This document shows positions 37,270 to 50,400 of a DNA stretch of 64,000 bases, in pieces (position 1 is the first letter of the stretch; every line of letters starts with the position of its first letter). The position numbers and the translations under genes were made by a program. The DNA is from Mytilus galloprovincialis (Eukaryota > Mollusca > Bivalvia > Mytilida > Mytilidae), in NCBI RefSeq assembly GCF_965363235.1, contig NC_134845.1:27096524-27160523 (forward strand), in the 5' to 3' direction. The notes below the pieces were generated by a model. It was given only the letters and a program-made list of their open reading frames with translations. It was not told the DNA's origin and searched no databases.

Positions 37270-38585
37270 AATTTATAGCATTTATTTAATATTGTAATCA
37301 ATTTTAACACTGTTATGTTGAGTGGTTCTAGTACAAGTGGAATTACTTTATATTTGACATTTCTTATTACAAACATTAAGTAGTGCATTTTTTATATTAC
37401 TTTTACATACTGAACTTAATTTTTGTATTTAATTCAAATATCAGTACTTAAAAATATTCAATTAACATATTGGTCAAATTTCAGATAAAATTCTTGAATA
37501 TGATTTGTCAAATGGTCTACTAGAGTATAAATTATTGTTTTATCAAAAATATATTCAAAGGGCCAAATATTGTAAATATATTATACAATTCACAATTCAA
37601 ACGAAAAATGGCATATCTAATCTAATTGGTTTTTTTTTTAATTTTAATTTTGCAATTCATGTAATTTGTGATACAATACAATACAATATTTTTTTATTTT
37701 CCAAATTAAAGGGCCCATTAAGAGCATAACATTAATTACAACATGACATAAACATTACAGAGTGATTAAAGAAACATAAAATAATAATTCAAATGCATGA
37801 AGAAAGGATCATTGGTCAAGGGGAGATAATTTTGATATATTTTAGAGTATTTGTTACATACATATAATTGTCAATAGTTTGTTCAGTTATTCCCCATATG
37901 GCAAAGTGAATTCATTCACCTATTACTAAATGCCTCGGAAGTTACTATTTTTTAATCAGTTTGTTACTAGAAATGTAACCTACACTTAATTGATAAATAT
38001 TTACATGCATTGTTATTGCAATTGTTTATCTATGGATAAATTTGGAAGAGACATTGCAAAAATTTAGAAAATTACAGTACTACATAAATGATTGTTTGGT
38101 GCATTTTATTCATTATTGATCATTCAAAAATATTGTGCAATATTTGTTATTGAAAGAATTGTTAATAAAATTATAATGATATTGAAAATATGTATTTCTT
38201 CTTCTTTTATAATCGATACTAGTTTTATAAAGAAAAATTATATCATTCGATTAATTGATCTATTTTTAGTCTTCTTGTATCATTGCTGTCTTAATGATGT
38301 TTACTCCATAGCTTTCCTTTTTGTTGGTCTTGTAATAACCTAACTGTTTTTCTTATACTCATATTCACTTTTATTATTTTATAATATTACTCACTCTCTA
38401 CATCTAACCAATGTCTACATGTCAAATGTTCAATTTCCAGTCCTCAAACAAATGATATCTGTCACACTTCAAAAGAACTACGTAACATAATGTTTTTATA
38501 TTTGAACAGGAATTTAATAGCTCTTGGTTGTAATGTGAAAATTTTATGGGATTTATCATAAAATTAATTCAAAGTTGCAGATACT

Positions 38586-38861
38586 TTTACAGCCAATTGC
38601 ATTGAGTGTATAAGTAATGGTAATATCTTTGATTAGCTTGCTTGCTAACTGAATTGTGAAGTCATTATTAGGTCAGGTATACTACCCTCCTTTCGAATTA
38701 GCCTAGTTCTACAGAAAGATAGATTGGTTATCTGTCGGACTAGTGTACTCTTAAAGGAGGGTAGTTTACCTAACCTAAAAATGACTTCACAGTTCAGCTA
38801 GCAAGCAAGATAACCATAGATATCACCTTAACCTACACACGCAATGCAATCGACTGTAAAG
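38586..38861. mobile_element. Fold-back element, 276 bp
   Basis: The outer arms TTTACAGCCAATTGCATTG and CAATGCAATCGACTGTAAA are inverted. The inner arms continue with GCTTGCTTGCTAACTGAATT against AGTTCAGCTAGCAAGCAAGA, and ACTACCCTCCTTTCGA against TAAAGGAGGGTAGT. Nearly the whole element pairs with itself. Confidence 0.75.
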
Positions 38862-38867
38862 TGGTAT

Positions 38868-38985
38868 GGGTTGTGCTTATTGTTAAAGGCCTGACAGTAA
38901 ACTATAGTTGCTAACTTTTACGTCATTTGGTCTCTGCTAAATAGGTGTCTCATTGGTAATCATACCATATCTTTTTTTATATTAA
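38868..38985 (+). repeat. Repeat family A tail
   Basis: GGTTGTGCTTATTGTTAAAG, CATTTGGTCTCTGCTAAATA and GTCTCATTGGTAATCATACC; a diverged copy directly after the fold-back element. Confidence 0.65.
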
Positions 38986-39269
38986 ATTTTTTCATAGCAC
39001 ATTCCTCATTTTCACTACAGAAAACACATTGATTCATATCTGGTCAGCAGCTTGACGGTGACAAGTTATAAGACCCTGTTTTCTTAATATTTGAAAGACA
39101 AAGTTGTGGTATGTTTAGCATGGCATATAGAATTTAGATTGAATAAGGGGAATGTGAAAAAGAGATGGCAACCCTAACAAAGAGTAGAAAACTAAATGCA
39201 TTAAATATTGATTGTGTACCATTTGATATTTTGATCTTAGAAATATGATGTTCTTCATAAATTGGTAAT

Positions 39270-39746
39270 GGATTTGACCTAGCTGTCAGTAACAGAGAAC
39301 TCTCAGATCTGTATTTAGTGTCTTTTTGTTTTTATGATGTATTTTTATTTGTATCCATCTGTCAGATGAGTTGAGCCTTTTTTAACTGATTTTTATAATT
39401 TTTACTTATGTTGTACTGTTACAACACTGTCCCAGGTTAGGTGAGAGTTAAGCACTAACAAAGATGTTTATCCCTGCCACATTCTTTATGTGCCTGTCCA
39501 AAGTCAGGAGCCTGTAGTTCAGTGGTTGTTGTTGGTTCATGTTTGTCATATTTGATTTTCATAAACTGTTTTGCTATAAATTAGGCTGTTTGTTTTCTCA
39601 ATTGAATTTTTTCCTATATTTCATGTCATGGACTTTTATAGCCAACTATACTTTATGGATTTTTCTCATTGTTAAAGGCCACACAGTTGCCTATAATTTC
39701 TTACTTACAGTGGATAGTTGTCTGATTGGCAATCGTATCACATCTT
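39270..39746 (+). repeat. Repeat family A, near full-length copy
   Basis: Runs from GACCTAGCTGTCAGTAACAG through TTATGTTGTACTGTTACAAC, GTGCCTGTCCAAAGTCAGGA and CTGTAGTTCAGTGGTTGTTG to the usual tail TTGTCTGATTGGCAATCGTA. It aligns in order with 50025-50545 and shows that the shorter tails elsewhere are 5'-truncated. That supports a retroposed element, possibly the 3' end of a LINE or a SINE. Confidence 0.7.
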
Positions 39747-40534
39747 ATTTTTAGCTCACCTGGCCCAAAGGGCCAAGTGAGATATTCTAATCACTTGGCG
39801 TCCGGTGTCAGCGTCTTTAACTATTTCAAAAATCTTCTCCTCTGAAACTACTGGGCCAATATAACCAAACTTGGCCAAAATCATCATTGGGGTATCTAGT
39901 TTAAAAAATGTGTCCGGTGACCAAGCTAACCAACCAAGATAGCCGCCATGGCTAAAAATAAAACATAGACGTAAAATGTAGATGTTGGCTTATAACTCTG
40001 AAAACAAAGCATGTAGAGCAAATTTGATAAGGGGATAAATTGTTAATCAAGTCAATATCTATCTGCCCTAAAATTTTCAGATGTATTTGACAGCTGGTTG
40101 TTGGGTTTCTGTCCCCAATTGAAATTTTTTAAAGAAATTTTGCCATTTTGGTTATTATCTTGAATACTTTAATAGATAGAAATAAACTGTAAACAGCAAT
40201 AATGTTCAGCAAAGTAAGATCTACAAATAAGTCAACATGACCAAAATGGTCACTTGACCCCTTAAGGAGTTATTGCCCTTTATAGTCAATTTTTAACAAT
40301 TTTCATTAATTTAGTAAATTATTGTAAACTTTTACAAAATATTTTCCTCTGTAGCTATAGGGCCAAATTTATTTAAGATAAAGAAAATTGTAAGTAGCAA
40401 GAATGTTCAGTAAAGTAAGATCTACCAACACATCACCATCATCAAAACACAATTTTGTCATGAATCCATTTGTGTCCTTTGTTTGATATGCACATAGACC
40501 AAGGTTAGCGACACAGGCTCTTAAGAGCCTCTAG
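39747..40534 (+). mobile_element. Dispersed element family B, second plus-strand copy
   Basis: Begins in the T-rich end of the preceding family A copy (TTTTTAGCTCACCTGGCCCA) and ends CTCTTAAGAGCCTCTAG. It is longer than the 15.4-kb copy because it keeps the GGTCACTTGACCCCTTAAGG segment. Confidence 0.75.
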
Positions 40535-40559
40535 TTTTTAATCTAAACACACAAAACAA

Positions 40560-40830
40560 ACAAAGGCTAGACTTCCTGACTTGGGACAGGTGCATTAAAC
40601 ATGTTTTGTGAGATCTTGACCTCCCCATTATCACTTGAGCCAATGTGGAATAAAATCAACCTATGGCCTTTCAAAATTGGCAAAATACATACCCCATACT
40701 CAGCTATAAAGGGTCATGATATGACAGTTGTAAAATAATTAAAACAAGAAAACTACTGGCCTGATTCAAATATTCAAAATAATGATTGAAAAACAAATAT
40801 AATATACAGCAACAAACAACAAGATTGAGT
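40560..40830 (-). repeat. Repeat family C, degraded copy 3
   Basis: CTTCCTGACTTGGGACAGGT, AGCTATAAAGGGTCATGATA and AACAAGAAAACTACTGGCC recall 31030-31330 and 31685-31980 in the same relative orientation but are more diverged. Confidence 0.5.
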
Positions 40831-40984
40831 ATGGATGATAAAGGAGGACCATTTAAATAATTTAGTTTAAGAACTACTTTAAACTGTTAGTGTTTTGTTT
40901 CAGGAGAGGGATGGGTACATTTAAAATCTTATTCAAAATTATTTTTCACAATGTCTGCTTTCAGCAACAATAAAAAAAATTGTG

Positions 40985-41165
40985 TGTTAGTATGGTGTTC
41001 ATTATCACTGAACCAGTATATATTTGTTTAGGGGCCAGCTGAAGGACGCCTCAGGGTGTGAGAATTTCTCGTTGCATTGAAGACCTGTTGGTGACCTTCT
41101 GCTGTTGTCTGCTCTATGGTTGGGTTGTTGTCTCTTTGGCACATTCCCCATTTCCATTCTCAATT
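40985..41165 (+). repeat. Mussel dispersed repeat (GGACGCCTCAGGGTGTGAGA family)
   Basis: GGGGCCAGCTGAAGGACGCC, TGCATTGAAGACCTGTTGGT, GCTCTATGGTTGGGTTGTTG and TCTTTGGCACATTCCCCATT in order. Single copy here. I recall it as interspersed in mussels; recognition is from memory. Confidence 0.5.
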
Positions 41166-41435
41166 TTATTCTCAAAAACTACATTTTAAGAAAACTGAAA
41201 ACAATTGGGTGGGCTGAACCATTCTTTAGATTTTATCCAAAGTGTTGCATAGATAAAAGCCTGAGTTAAATTATATCTTGTCAGCAACCCCCAAAACGGT
41301 ATTTGAATGACCCTTGAGGGCTCCAAATATTTAACTTGGGTTCATTAACTTTTTGTTTTAAATATGTTGAAATAAAACAGTAAACAAAAATTGTATAAAA
41401 GTATATAATATTAATCTCAAGATAATAAACTAGTT

Positions 41436-44400
41436 TTATACAAGACACTCTACACTTTTTATAGTAACAGTTTTTAAAACAGGATTTATCACAGAATAAT
41501 GGAATACTGGAAAACCGTAACAAGCTGCACCTGAAAAATAAAAAAAATAAATTAATGCATATTTATTACTACCAGTTAATTTTATCAATTTGGGAATGAA
41601 AAATAAATGTCTTTGCAAATGAAAGAGGATTCAGAGTTTATGTCAATAATACAGCAACAAAACAATGCTAAAAGACATTTACAGGTTAACTTTTCTTATA
41701 AAAATATATCTAACCAATACAGAAAAATAGTGAATGAATAAAGTTATAAAAGCATATATTGGTTATTCATTAGCAAAAAGAAATGGTAAAGAAATTGTAA
41801 ACTACAACATGTCAGGATTAGTCCCATAGGACTAAGGATAATTATTTTTTTCTTTGAAGGTTGAACATACACTAATTGAAGAAAGCTACCGGTTTATTCA
41901 AAATAGACTTTTTGTAATCTCAATATGTAGATTAAAAAAGTCATCATAAATGCATATGTAAAAGGCAGTTTTATCAATGTTTTTGAATAGTGAAAGCTTA
42001 GAGCCTACTGAATAAACACAGTAAAAGTTGTGATAATGACTTGAACCACAGTCTCTTGAATTTTAGTGATAAATATAGAAAGAAAACAAATCTAAAAATA
42101 GTATGTACCACTTTTTGATTTTTGGGGTTTTTTTATGCATATTTTTATCACTAAAATTGAAGCAAATGTGCTTGATCATTGTGAAAGTTTTGCTGATAAA
42201 ATACAACTACTAGGAACAAAAGTCTAAAGGGTGAGTGCTTTTTCATTAAGGCTTTGCTGAATGATATATTGTGCATTGTGAATCATTACATCAAAGTCAT
42301 GAGAATAGTGCAGGCAGACTACAATTTTTCAGATCAGTTATCAAATTTTAGAGGCATAAAAGTTTTAGCTATGGCTAACCAAATTACCTGACCAATTGAT
42401 TTAAACAAGAGATGTACGCTTTGGAAAAAGTTTTAAAGGTTTGCTTACAGTTTACTTGATATCAATGTTGTGTGTTCTTTGTGTTACAAAAAAAAGAATC
42501 CATGCTATAAAGTTTTAAACCCCAGAACTTTGTCTATATCTTTGACAAACAAACCCTTGTGCTACTGAAAGTTTTGAAAAAGATTATTTCAACTCACCGA
42601 TTTCCTATTATGTCACTGATGAGTCTTTTGTAGACAAAGGGTGTTTGGCTGTTTTTTAAAGGAAAAAATTGCCAATCGAATGTGAGATGGAAAACAGCAT
42701 GATAAATAGGCAAAGGATGTAGTTTATGCATTTGGGCTGACAAAAGGTGGGTCAAAGATATTGACCTACCATACTGTCCTTGGTGTGTAACAGCCACTAC
42801 GGCTCCAACAAAATTCAGATAATAATCAGTAATTCGTGTCATCGCAGACAGTGTAGCAGTTGTAGGATCATTACCCATTAACATACTGTTTACAGCCATA
42901 TATCTATAAATAGACATGATGCAATACAATAACTCACCATACGTTCCTTTATTGTCTACAGCTATTAAAGCTCCAGAAAACTTTGGATAATATTTAGCTA
43001 TATTCTGAATTGTAAGCTTAGTTATTATTCCTGGAGGTACACCAGCTGCCATCTGACTTACTGCTAAGAATCTAAAATTAGACACTGTTAAAATTATTGG
43101 TGCCATTATTTAATTTAATAAAGATTTTTCTGTAGTAAAACGATCTTTGCTGTCTTTGGCTAATCAAATCAAGCATATTCATAAATTAATGATTATGTGT
43201 ATTGTGATAATAGTGATGTCTAATGTTCGATGTTTTTAATTTTGCTATCAAATTTAGGGTTGTATGAAGCATCTATTATTACTCTCTTCGCTATGTATCA
43301 TCTGGAAAAAAACATAAAAATATAATTATGAGCTTACAATGATAGTATCTCAAAGCATACATAAATTGGTTCCTTGCACTTCATTTCTTCTTTGATTGTT
43401 AAAATTCTATCTGGCATACTAATAACTGAACTGATTTGATTATAATTGAATTAAATGAACAATATTAACAAATAATTACTTACAGCAGTTTGAATTTTTG
43501 TAGCATCTCTTATTTACAAAATTTAAAAAAAAAAACCATATATTTATAAAATCACAGTAAAGATGTTATATAAAACAAGGCATAACATTTTAAGGTATAC
43601 AGTTGAATTTTTTACAGTAATCCTAATAAAAATTAAGTTTATAATTGTTACTGTTATTGTCATATTTTTATCCATAAATCTTAAGGTTTAAATTTTAAAT
43701 TCAACTGGTTATTTTCCAGAAATTATTAAGCAATACTTACGAAGGTAAAAATCTCATCATAACATCCCCGTCTCCAGTAGCAACAGCTCCACCTACACCA
43801 TTCATGGCATATGCACCAGCTCCCATTATAGGGGAATCACCAACTCTTCTATAAATAGAAATGTTTGGTTTAGAAATTACACTCCAGAGACTAGAAATGT
43901 GCTGTAATTTACCTTCAGAAGTCATGCAGGTGTTTCTTCAATTGCTTAAGTTTGTGCAAATTATAAAACATGTCAAATTTATAATCATTCAATATCCCTT
44001 CCTTAAATATTATTGTGGTTGTATTCTTAGTCTACAAATAGAACCTTGATGATTGAATTATAAAAAAAATGTATTGTATATTGTCATTTCCCTTTATGTA
44101 CTCTCAGTGTCTGTCATGACAGTGCATCTAATTCTATAACTATCTTAGATCAAGACAAAGGCAGTGAATTGTGTCAAGTCAATATTGTCCTAGATATTCC
44201 CAACCGAGTGTAAGGACAAACTTACCCAGGTATTTTATGATTGAGTCCATTAGTAGTTGTACCAGCAGTGATATTACCAAATTCATCTATCACTATCATA
44301 CCAATTGTATCATGATTTCTTGGACCAATATTTTTGTTCCTTCTGTTCTCAGTTTGCTGTAAACTTTCTAATACTGACTTGGGTTTGTATGGACCACAGT

Positions 44401-47400
44401 TTTTTGTTGAATCTGGTGTAACATTCTACAAAAGAATATCATGTAACTTTTAAATTGAAACTGTAAATGTTTTGTAAAATGTATTATTGCATAGCAATAT
44501 AATATTCCCCACAGAAAGTAACCAAAAGTTAGCGTGCAATAAATTCTAATATTGCACTAGTGCAATAAATCTTCAAATTCATGACGTCATCAACGACAAA
44601 ATCTCAGTTTAAATCAATTTTTACTTTCAAATATTATATTGCTATACAATAAAAGGGTTATTGCATGAATATTGGGGAACGAGCTCGTGCAATATAAAAT
44701 TCTACTCGGGACAATATTCCCCAATATTCATGCAATAACCCTATATTATAGTAGACCATTTGACAAATCATATCCAAGAATTTGATCTGTAATTTGGTCA
44801 ATATCTATTTGTTTCAAACTGGCATCGTTTTCCATCTGAAATGAATGTTTTTTTTATTTGAACACATATAGATTCAATAAGTAATTTCTCAACAGACCAT
44901 AATACAAAAGAAAATTGTGAGCTATATAACTGATATTTATAGATTATCTTTGATCATCTCAACGAGATTGATATTCTCGCTTGAGCCGGGACGTCGAAAG
45001 AGAGAAAGGCAATCGAGTTGAGATGATCAATGATAATCTGTTTATCGCTATTTTACCTATGACGACGATGTCAATTTCGTTAGTAACGCCACGTGCCTGC
45101 TTAGTTTCTAGCGATAATTTTCCATCTTAAGCAAGTAGCATGATATGAAAATTATATTTTAAATTTGATGTTGCTTAAGGGCATACGATACAGTTACAGG
45201 GAAGGTAATGACGTTGCTAACGTAAAATGTTATTTTCGCAACGTCAAACTCTGACATATCGGGAAAAAATGCATTTTTCGACTGATTTTTACCATTCAAA
45301 CTGATTTAATTGGAAAACGAGTGCATGCACCCCTATTTTTTAAAACAGCAATTTGTTTCATTTTGCAAGGAGATTATGTGACCCAAATTTTATAAAACTG
45401 TAAATAGCGCAATTTTTTTAATTTTGATAAACATGCAGCAAAAATTGACGTTTTTTCCTCTATTCATGAACATTTGATAAATATAGAGTTATTTCAGAAT
45501 AAAAATTGCATAATTTTTAATGATACTTTAAAAATACAGAAATTACCGATTATTTAACAAAAACCATTTTGTGTTTATCTTTTAAAACAAAAAAGTTATG
45601 TTTTTCTTTCGAAAAAGAAAATAAGGACACAAATCTGAATTTCGAGCAAATATACAAAATTTCGACCTTATTTTACTCAAAAAGTAGCACATGAAGGTAT
45701 ATTTTTTATTACATATTTGACTTAATCAGGTAAAAAATAGCCTATATGCAAATTTTCATCAACTTGTAAATACAGGTTCAAAACTGTATCGTATGCCCTT
45801 AAGTCAGAACATAAGAGCACTTTACACTAAGAGCAATATTATTATTCCTGTTCTGTTGAAGAAAATTTTACAATTGATATAAAAGTGTAAATCTAATTAT
45901 TAAAACTGTTTGATTTGTTTAATTATTTTGTTTAGAATAATAATATGTCATGAATAGGATTGAACAAGAGAGAAAATTATATGCATGCATGATAGTTTGT
46001 GTACAGAAGGTCTTGCATTCCAACAACAGTTTCTGGTGGTGCAAGTCAAAAAAATGAATTGAAATAAAGTACATAATTTTTCAGATTTGTATTCTGTTCT
46101 CAATGCTTTGTGTAACATGAAAAGTTTATATTTATCAGGGTGTAAAAAAATGTTGCATCTATTTTGGAAATTAAACGAGAAAAATTCATTAAAGACCAGA
46201 TTGCTCTGAGGGATACGATTGCCATTGTTTTCATTGATACAAATATTAGCATTATTTTCAAAAATATTTCAACTGCACTTGTAAAATGCTCGTAAAATGT
46301 AATTTACGTAATCTGAATAGTTATTCAACTTTAAAAATAGCCAATTCTCGATACAAGTGTATGAACAATGTACTTATTGAGTTTTATTTTTGTACTATCA
46401 ATTCCAAGTTTACTTTCCACAGCAGTCACTGAGAGTGAGATAAAGTATTTCACTTCGTACTGTATCACCTATTTTCCTACGTGAATTCTAGGTGGAAACC
46501 CCATTCCTAACTCTTTAAATATTTAATTTCCTCTGGGTCAGTTGGCATGACTCCATTCCGTACACATTCCTCTGTTTAAATTGCGATTGGTTTTAATATA
46601 ATACAACGTCTATTGACAGAACGAGTTAATTTTTCTCAACGTATCGTCGTTTGACGGTTACTTACGGAAGGGAGACAACTCGAAGCGATAATATGGAAGA
46701 CTCCATTTTGGCTGAAGGGGTGTTCTAGTTACACCTTTACGTTGTGGACTACATTTATTTTAATTTAAATGATGCATATGATTTGAAATTATGCAACAAC
46801 AATAGCCGTCAATAGCAGACAGACATAGAAAAGATCTCACGAGTTTCAAATTAATCAATGGAGTGGGAAATCTAGAGCAACCATTCAATCTGATACCCCT
46901 TGAAGTCAAGAAATCTATACGCATGCACATATTTACTTAAAGAAACCCTAGACTTGTGATTTGTAGCAAGGACATATATTAAATGTTAATTAAACAACCT
47001 CCATTTCTTTATGGAAGTACAATATCAAATATCAGTTTCATAACAGTGACATATAAGAAAACTCCATTTCAGTTCTTATATGACAGAAATAGATTTATTG
47101 ATCGGAATTCAGAGAACTCTCGCATGTTATCAAAACTGGGGAATTCCCTCTGACATGTTTCTAAATTTATAAAAACACTAAATATAAATACTGCTTAGGG
47201 AGGCTTGAGGGTATAAACATTTCGGAAAATAATTAAACATTTATTTATCTATTTTTCATTACAAATTTCATTTATTACCTTTATTAGTTGTATTATCATA
47301 TTGTACAAAAATCATTAAAAAAAACAATTTGTGTCGTCCACAGATGACTTTTAAAATGTATGTGTCATTGAAAATAGCCCCAAATTATCTCCCTTTGATG

Positions 47401-50400
47401 AAAAAATGTTATTTTTTGGCATTAAAATTGAAATATCTTTTTTAACTCATCGGTGACCTATATTTTTTTATTATAATTTTCAAATAAGATGTTCTCAAAC
47501 TAAAATACTGTAAAATTTGAGCGATTTCTGTAATTTACTTCTTTTTTTATTTCGATATTACCTCTATTTCTCCTATTAGTTCAACAGAAAAAAAGTACCT
47601 TTACAAAAATGTATACTTCTTTCGAAGGCAGATTGTGAGCGTAAATGAACGATGACACTGTTTAGTATAAGATAAAGTTCATTTATAGAAAAATATAGCA
47701 AAATCCTATATCAAAATAAAATTTCGATTTAGACCCGCGAGCCCCCTTAATTCTGATTTTCTGTGTTGTTAAAAACACCCATACAAGTCAAGGGAAATAT
47801 AGAAACATGAAGATTATGAGAAGAACATTATAGGACAGTTGTTTAAATTCAATCCTTTTGTTTAAATACAATCTAAAGCAAGACAATCTCAAGAATCTGA
47901 GATGTTCCTTGGTGTTTAGAATAAAACTGTTTACGTGAGGGCATGGCCCTGAGTCAATGGAATAAATCTACAGATTGCTTAAAAGCAATCGTATCCCAAA
48001 AAATATAGTAACACTAGAAAATCTTCATTTTCTTCTATGTTTCCTTTCATTATTGAATTAATGAAACATTATAACTAAGAGTCATGAAGAATATTATTTT
48101 TTTTATTTTCTAGGGGTTGTAAAATCATTTTCTTTTTATTGGTAGATCATCATTTAAATTTGGTTATTGATAAGTTAGAGAGAATATTTCTTGATAACAA
48201 TTAGGTTATGCAAATCTCAAACCAATGAATTAAGGGAGTTGGCTTCACAGTTTCAAAATAATGAACTTTTCAAACCACCAGCATATATTGAAAGAAGATT
48301 AATAAAGGAAGAAAAAGAGCAAAAAAAAATATATAGGTCACTGTGCTTGTTTTCGAGATATTAGCCATTGAAATTTTGGCAGGAAAATGTTCTCTCTTGA
48401 CTTTTCATAGCTTTATCATTGACAAGTTTAAGTCCTCAAAAACTATTAAAAAATAATTAAAATTTTATCAGACTTTAACAGACAGCTTATCATTATACAT
48501 GTAAAAGAATTATAAATAGAAAAATGGGGGTCACAGGGCAAAATTTGTTAAGGCATTCAAATAGATAAAACCATAGGATTCCAAAAATCTTACCAAAATT
48601 CCAAAACATGACAAGCAAGCTTCCTTAATGAATTTCTGAGATATCATGAATAAGAGAAGTTTGCCAAAAAAAAAACCCAAAAAATCATCAAAGAAAACAA
48701 CAATCAATAAAAGGATTAGTTAATCCAATGACCATAATGTATGAGGTAAAACCAGAAGATGGACAAGGGTAAACGAGGAAGGAAAAAGCAACAAAATAAA
48801 ACCATACTGGAGAAAAAAGCTTGTACTGAAATAAACAAGATGTAATGGATGAGTCATATATAAATAGTTAATAAATACTGTACAGTTCTGTAGTTGGGTT
48901 GACAATTCCTTGCTTTCCAATCTTTCCACATGGTAATAGAACTATCTGATGACAGATTCATTTCTTTAAAACCCATCTCTACTGCAAACTGTGTTGCTGT
49001 AATTTAAAGGAATGTGTCCATTTGAGCAAATAACGAAACCTCTCTTAAATTTCAAAGTTACTGTCTAAAAGTATGAGTTTTTCAAACTGGTATTTGTAAG
49101 TTGCATTGCTCATATATGAGTTTCTCAATATCTTTAAAGCAGAAAATACTATATATTTTGATGCACATATTTATTTTTTCATTCATTTTTTGGTACATAA
49201 ATTAGGCCAATAGTTTTCTTGTTTGAATTGTATAATATTTGTCATTTCAGGGCCTTAGATGACTATGCAGTATGGGCTTTGCTTGTTGTTGAAGGCCATA
49301 TAGTGACCTATATGTGTTAATTTCTGTGCCATTTGGTCTCTTGTGGAGTGTTGTCTCATTGGCAATCATACCACATCTTCTTTTTTATATTTTATCACTA
49401 TAGCTACTTTTTTTTGACACTAGTAGAAACTGTATGCTCTACAAGATATAAATTTTTAATGATATATTTTGGTTTATAAGGTGGTACATAGCACTACAGG
49501 GAGATAACTCTGTAAAAATCAGCTAAACTTTTTAATCACATTCTATTGTTAAGGAAATATTAAGCTTCTCAATGATCAAAATGTGAACTTGTAAAACTGC
49601 TTTATATCCAATGAAAATTTTCTGATTAAGTGTGTGGTTCAATTTTATTTTATTTTTTTATATTTTTGTTAAACGGTCAAAGCAAATCTTGTGTCAAAAT
49701 TTAATGAAAATTAACCAAGGCAAATTAGTTTTAGTCAAGGTGTTTGGTACCAATTCAACACTTTTATTATATCATTTAATATTGTTTTTATTGGTATTAC
49801 ATGTAATATTGATTTTGTTATCAGTAAATTAAAAGCAAACTAAATATTGTTGTTATATACATATACACATTCATGGATCTAAAATCTGACGATACCTGTA
49901 TCTTGGCATTGCACTAGTTCATGTTTTTCTTGGACTGTTTATGACATTTTTATCCTTAATCCATTGAATGTTGGATGTGGACTGATTGATAATTAAGTCT
50001 TAGATGCAACTTTTTTTTCATTAGTGGCTTTGAACTAGCTGTCAGTAACTGTGAGTACTCTCAGATCTGTACCTAGTGTCTTTTTGTTGTTGGGATATAC
50101 AAGTACCCGGCCACGTCCACTCTGTAGTATGTGTATCCATCTGATGAGTTAAGCCTTTTTCAACTGATTTTTATAGTTTGTTCTTATGTTGTACTGTTAC
50201 ACTTTCCCAGGTTAAAGGGATGGTTGGGATCCCGCTAACATGTTTAACCCCGCAATATTCTGTATGTGCCTGTCCCAAGTCAGGAGCCTGTAATTCAGTG
50301 GTTGTTGTATGTTGATGTGTTACACATTTGTTTTTTATTATTTTTTTGTACTTAAATTAGGCCGTTAGTTATCTCATTTGAATTGTTTTACATTTGTCAT

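Larger units (their letters stand above)
37270..41435. other. Convergent TBCK/AGA1 intergenic region, repeat-filled
   Basis: Holds the 3' UTRs of two genes transcribed towards each other. Candidate TBCK polyadenylation signals are weak (ATTAAA near 37704, AATAAA near 38164), so the 3' end is not fixed. The right part is almost wholly repeats: a fold-back (38586-38861), family A (38868-38985, 39270-39746), family B (39747-40534), family C (40560-40830) and a further repeat (40985-41165). In 37270-38585 I see only AT-rich non-coding DNA. Confidence 0.6.

Noticed and set aside
42594-43106. A single 170-codon minus-strand frame as an intronless gene
   Set aside because: It is a read-through of the two alternative AGA1 exons and their 34-bp spacer. 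Exon boundaries and phases match the AGA gene instead.
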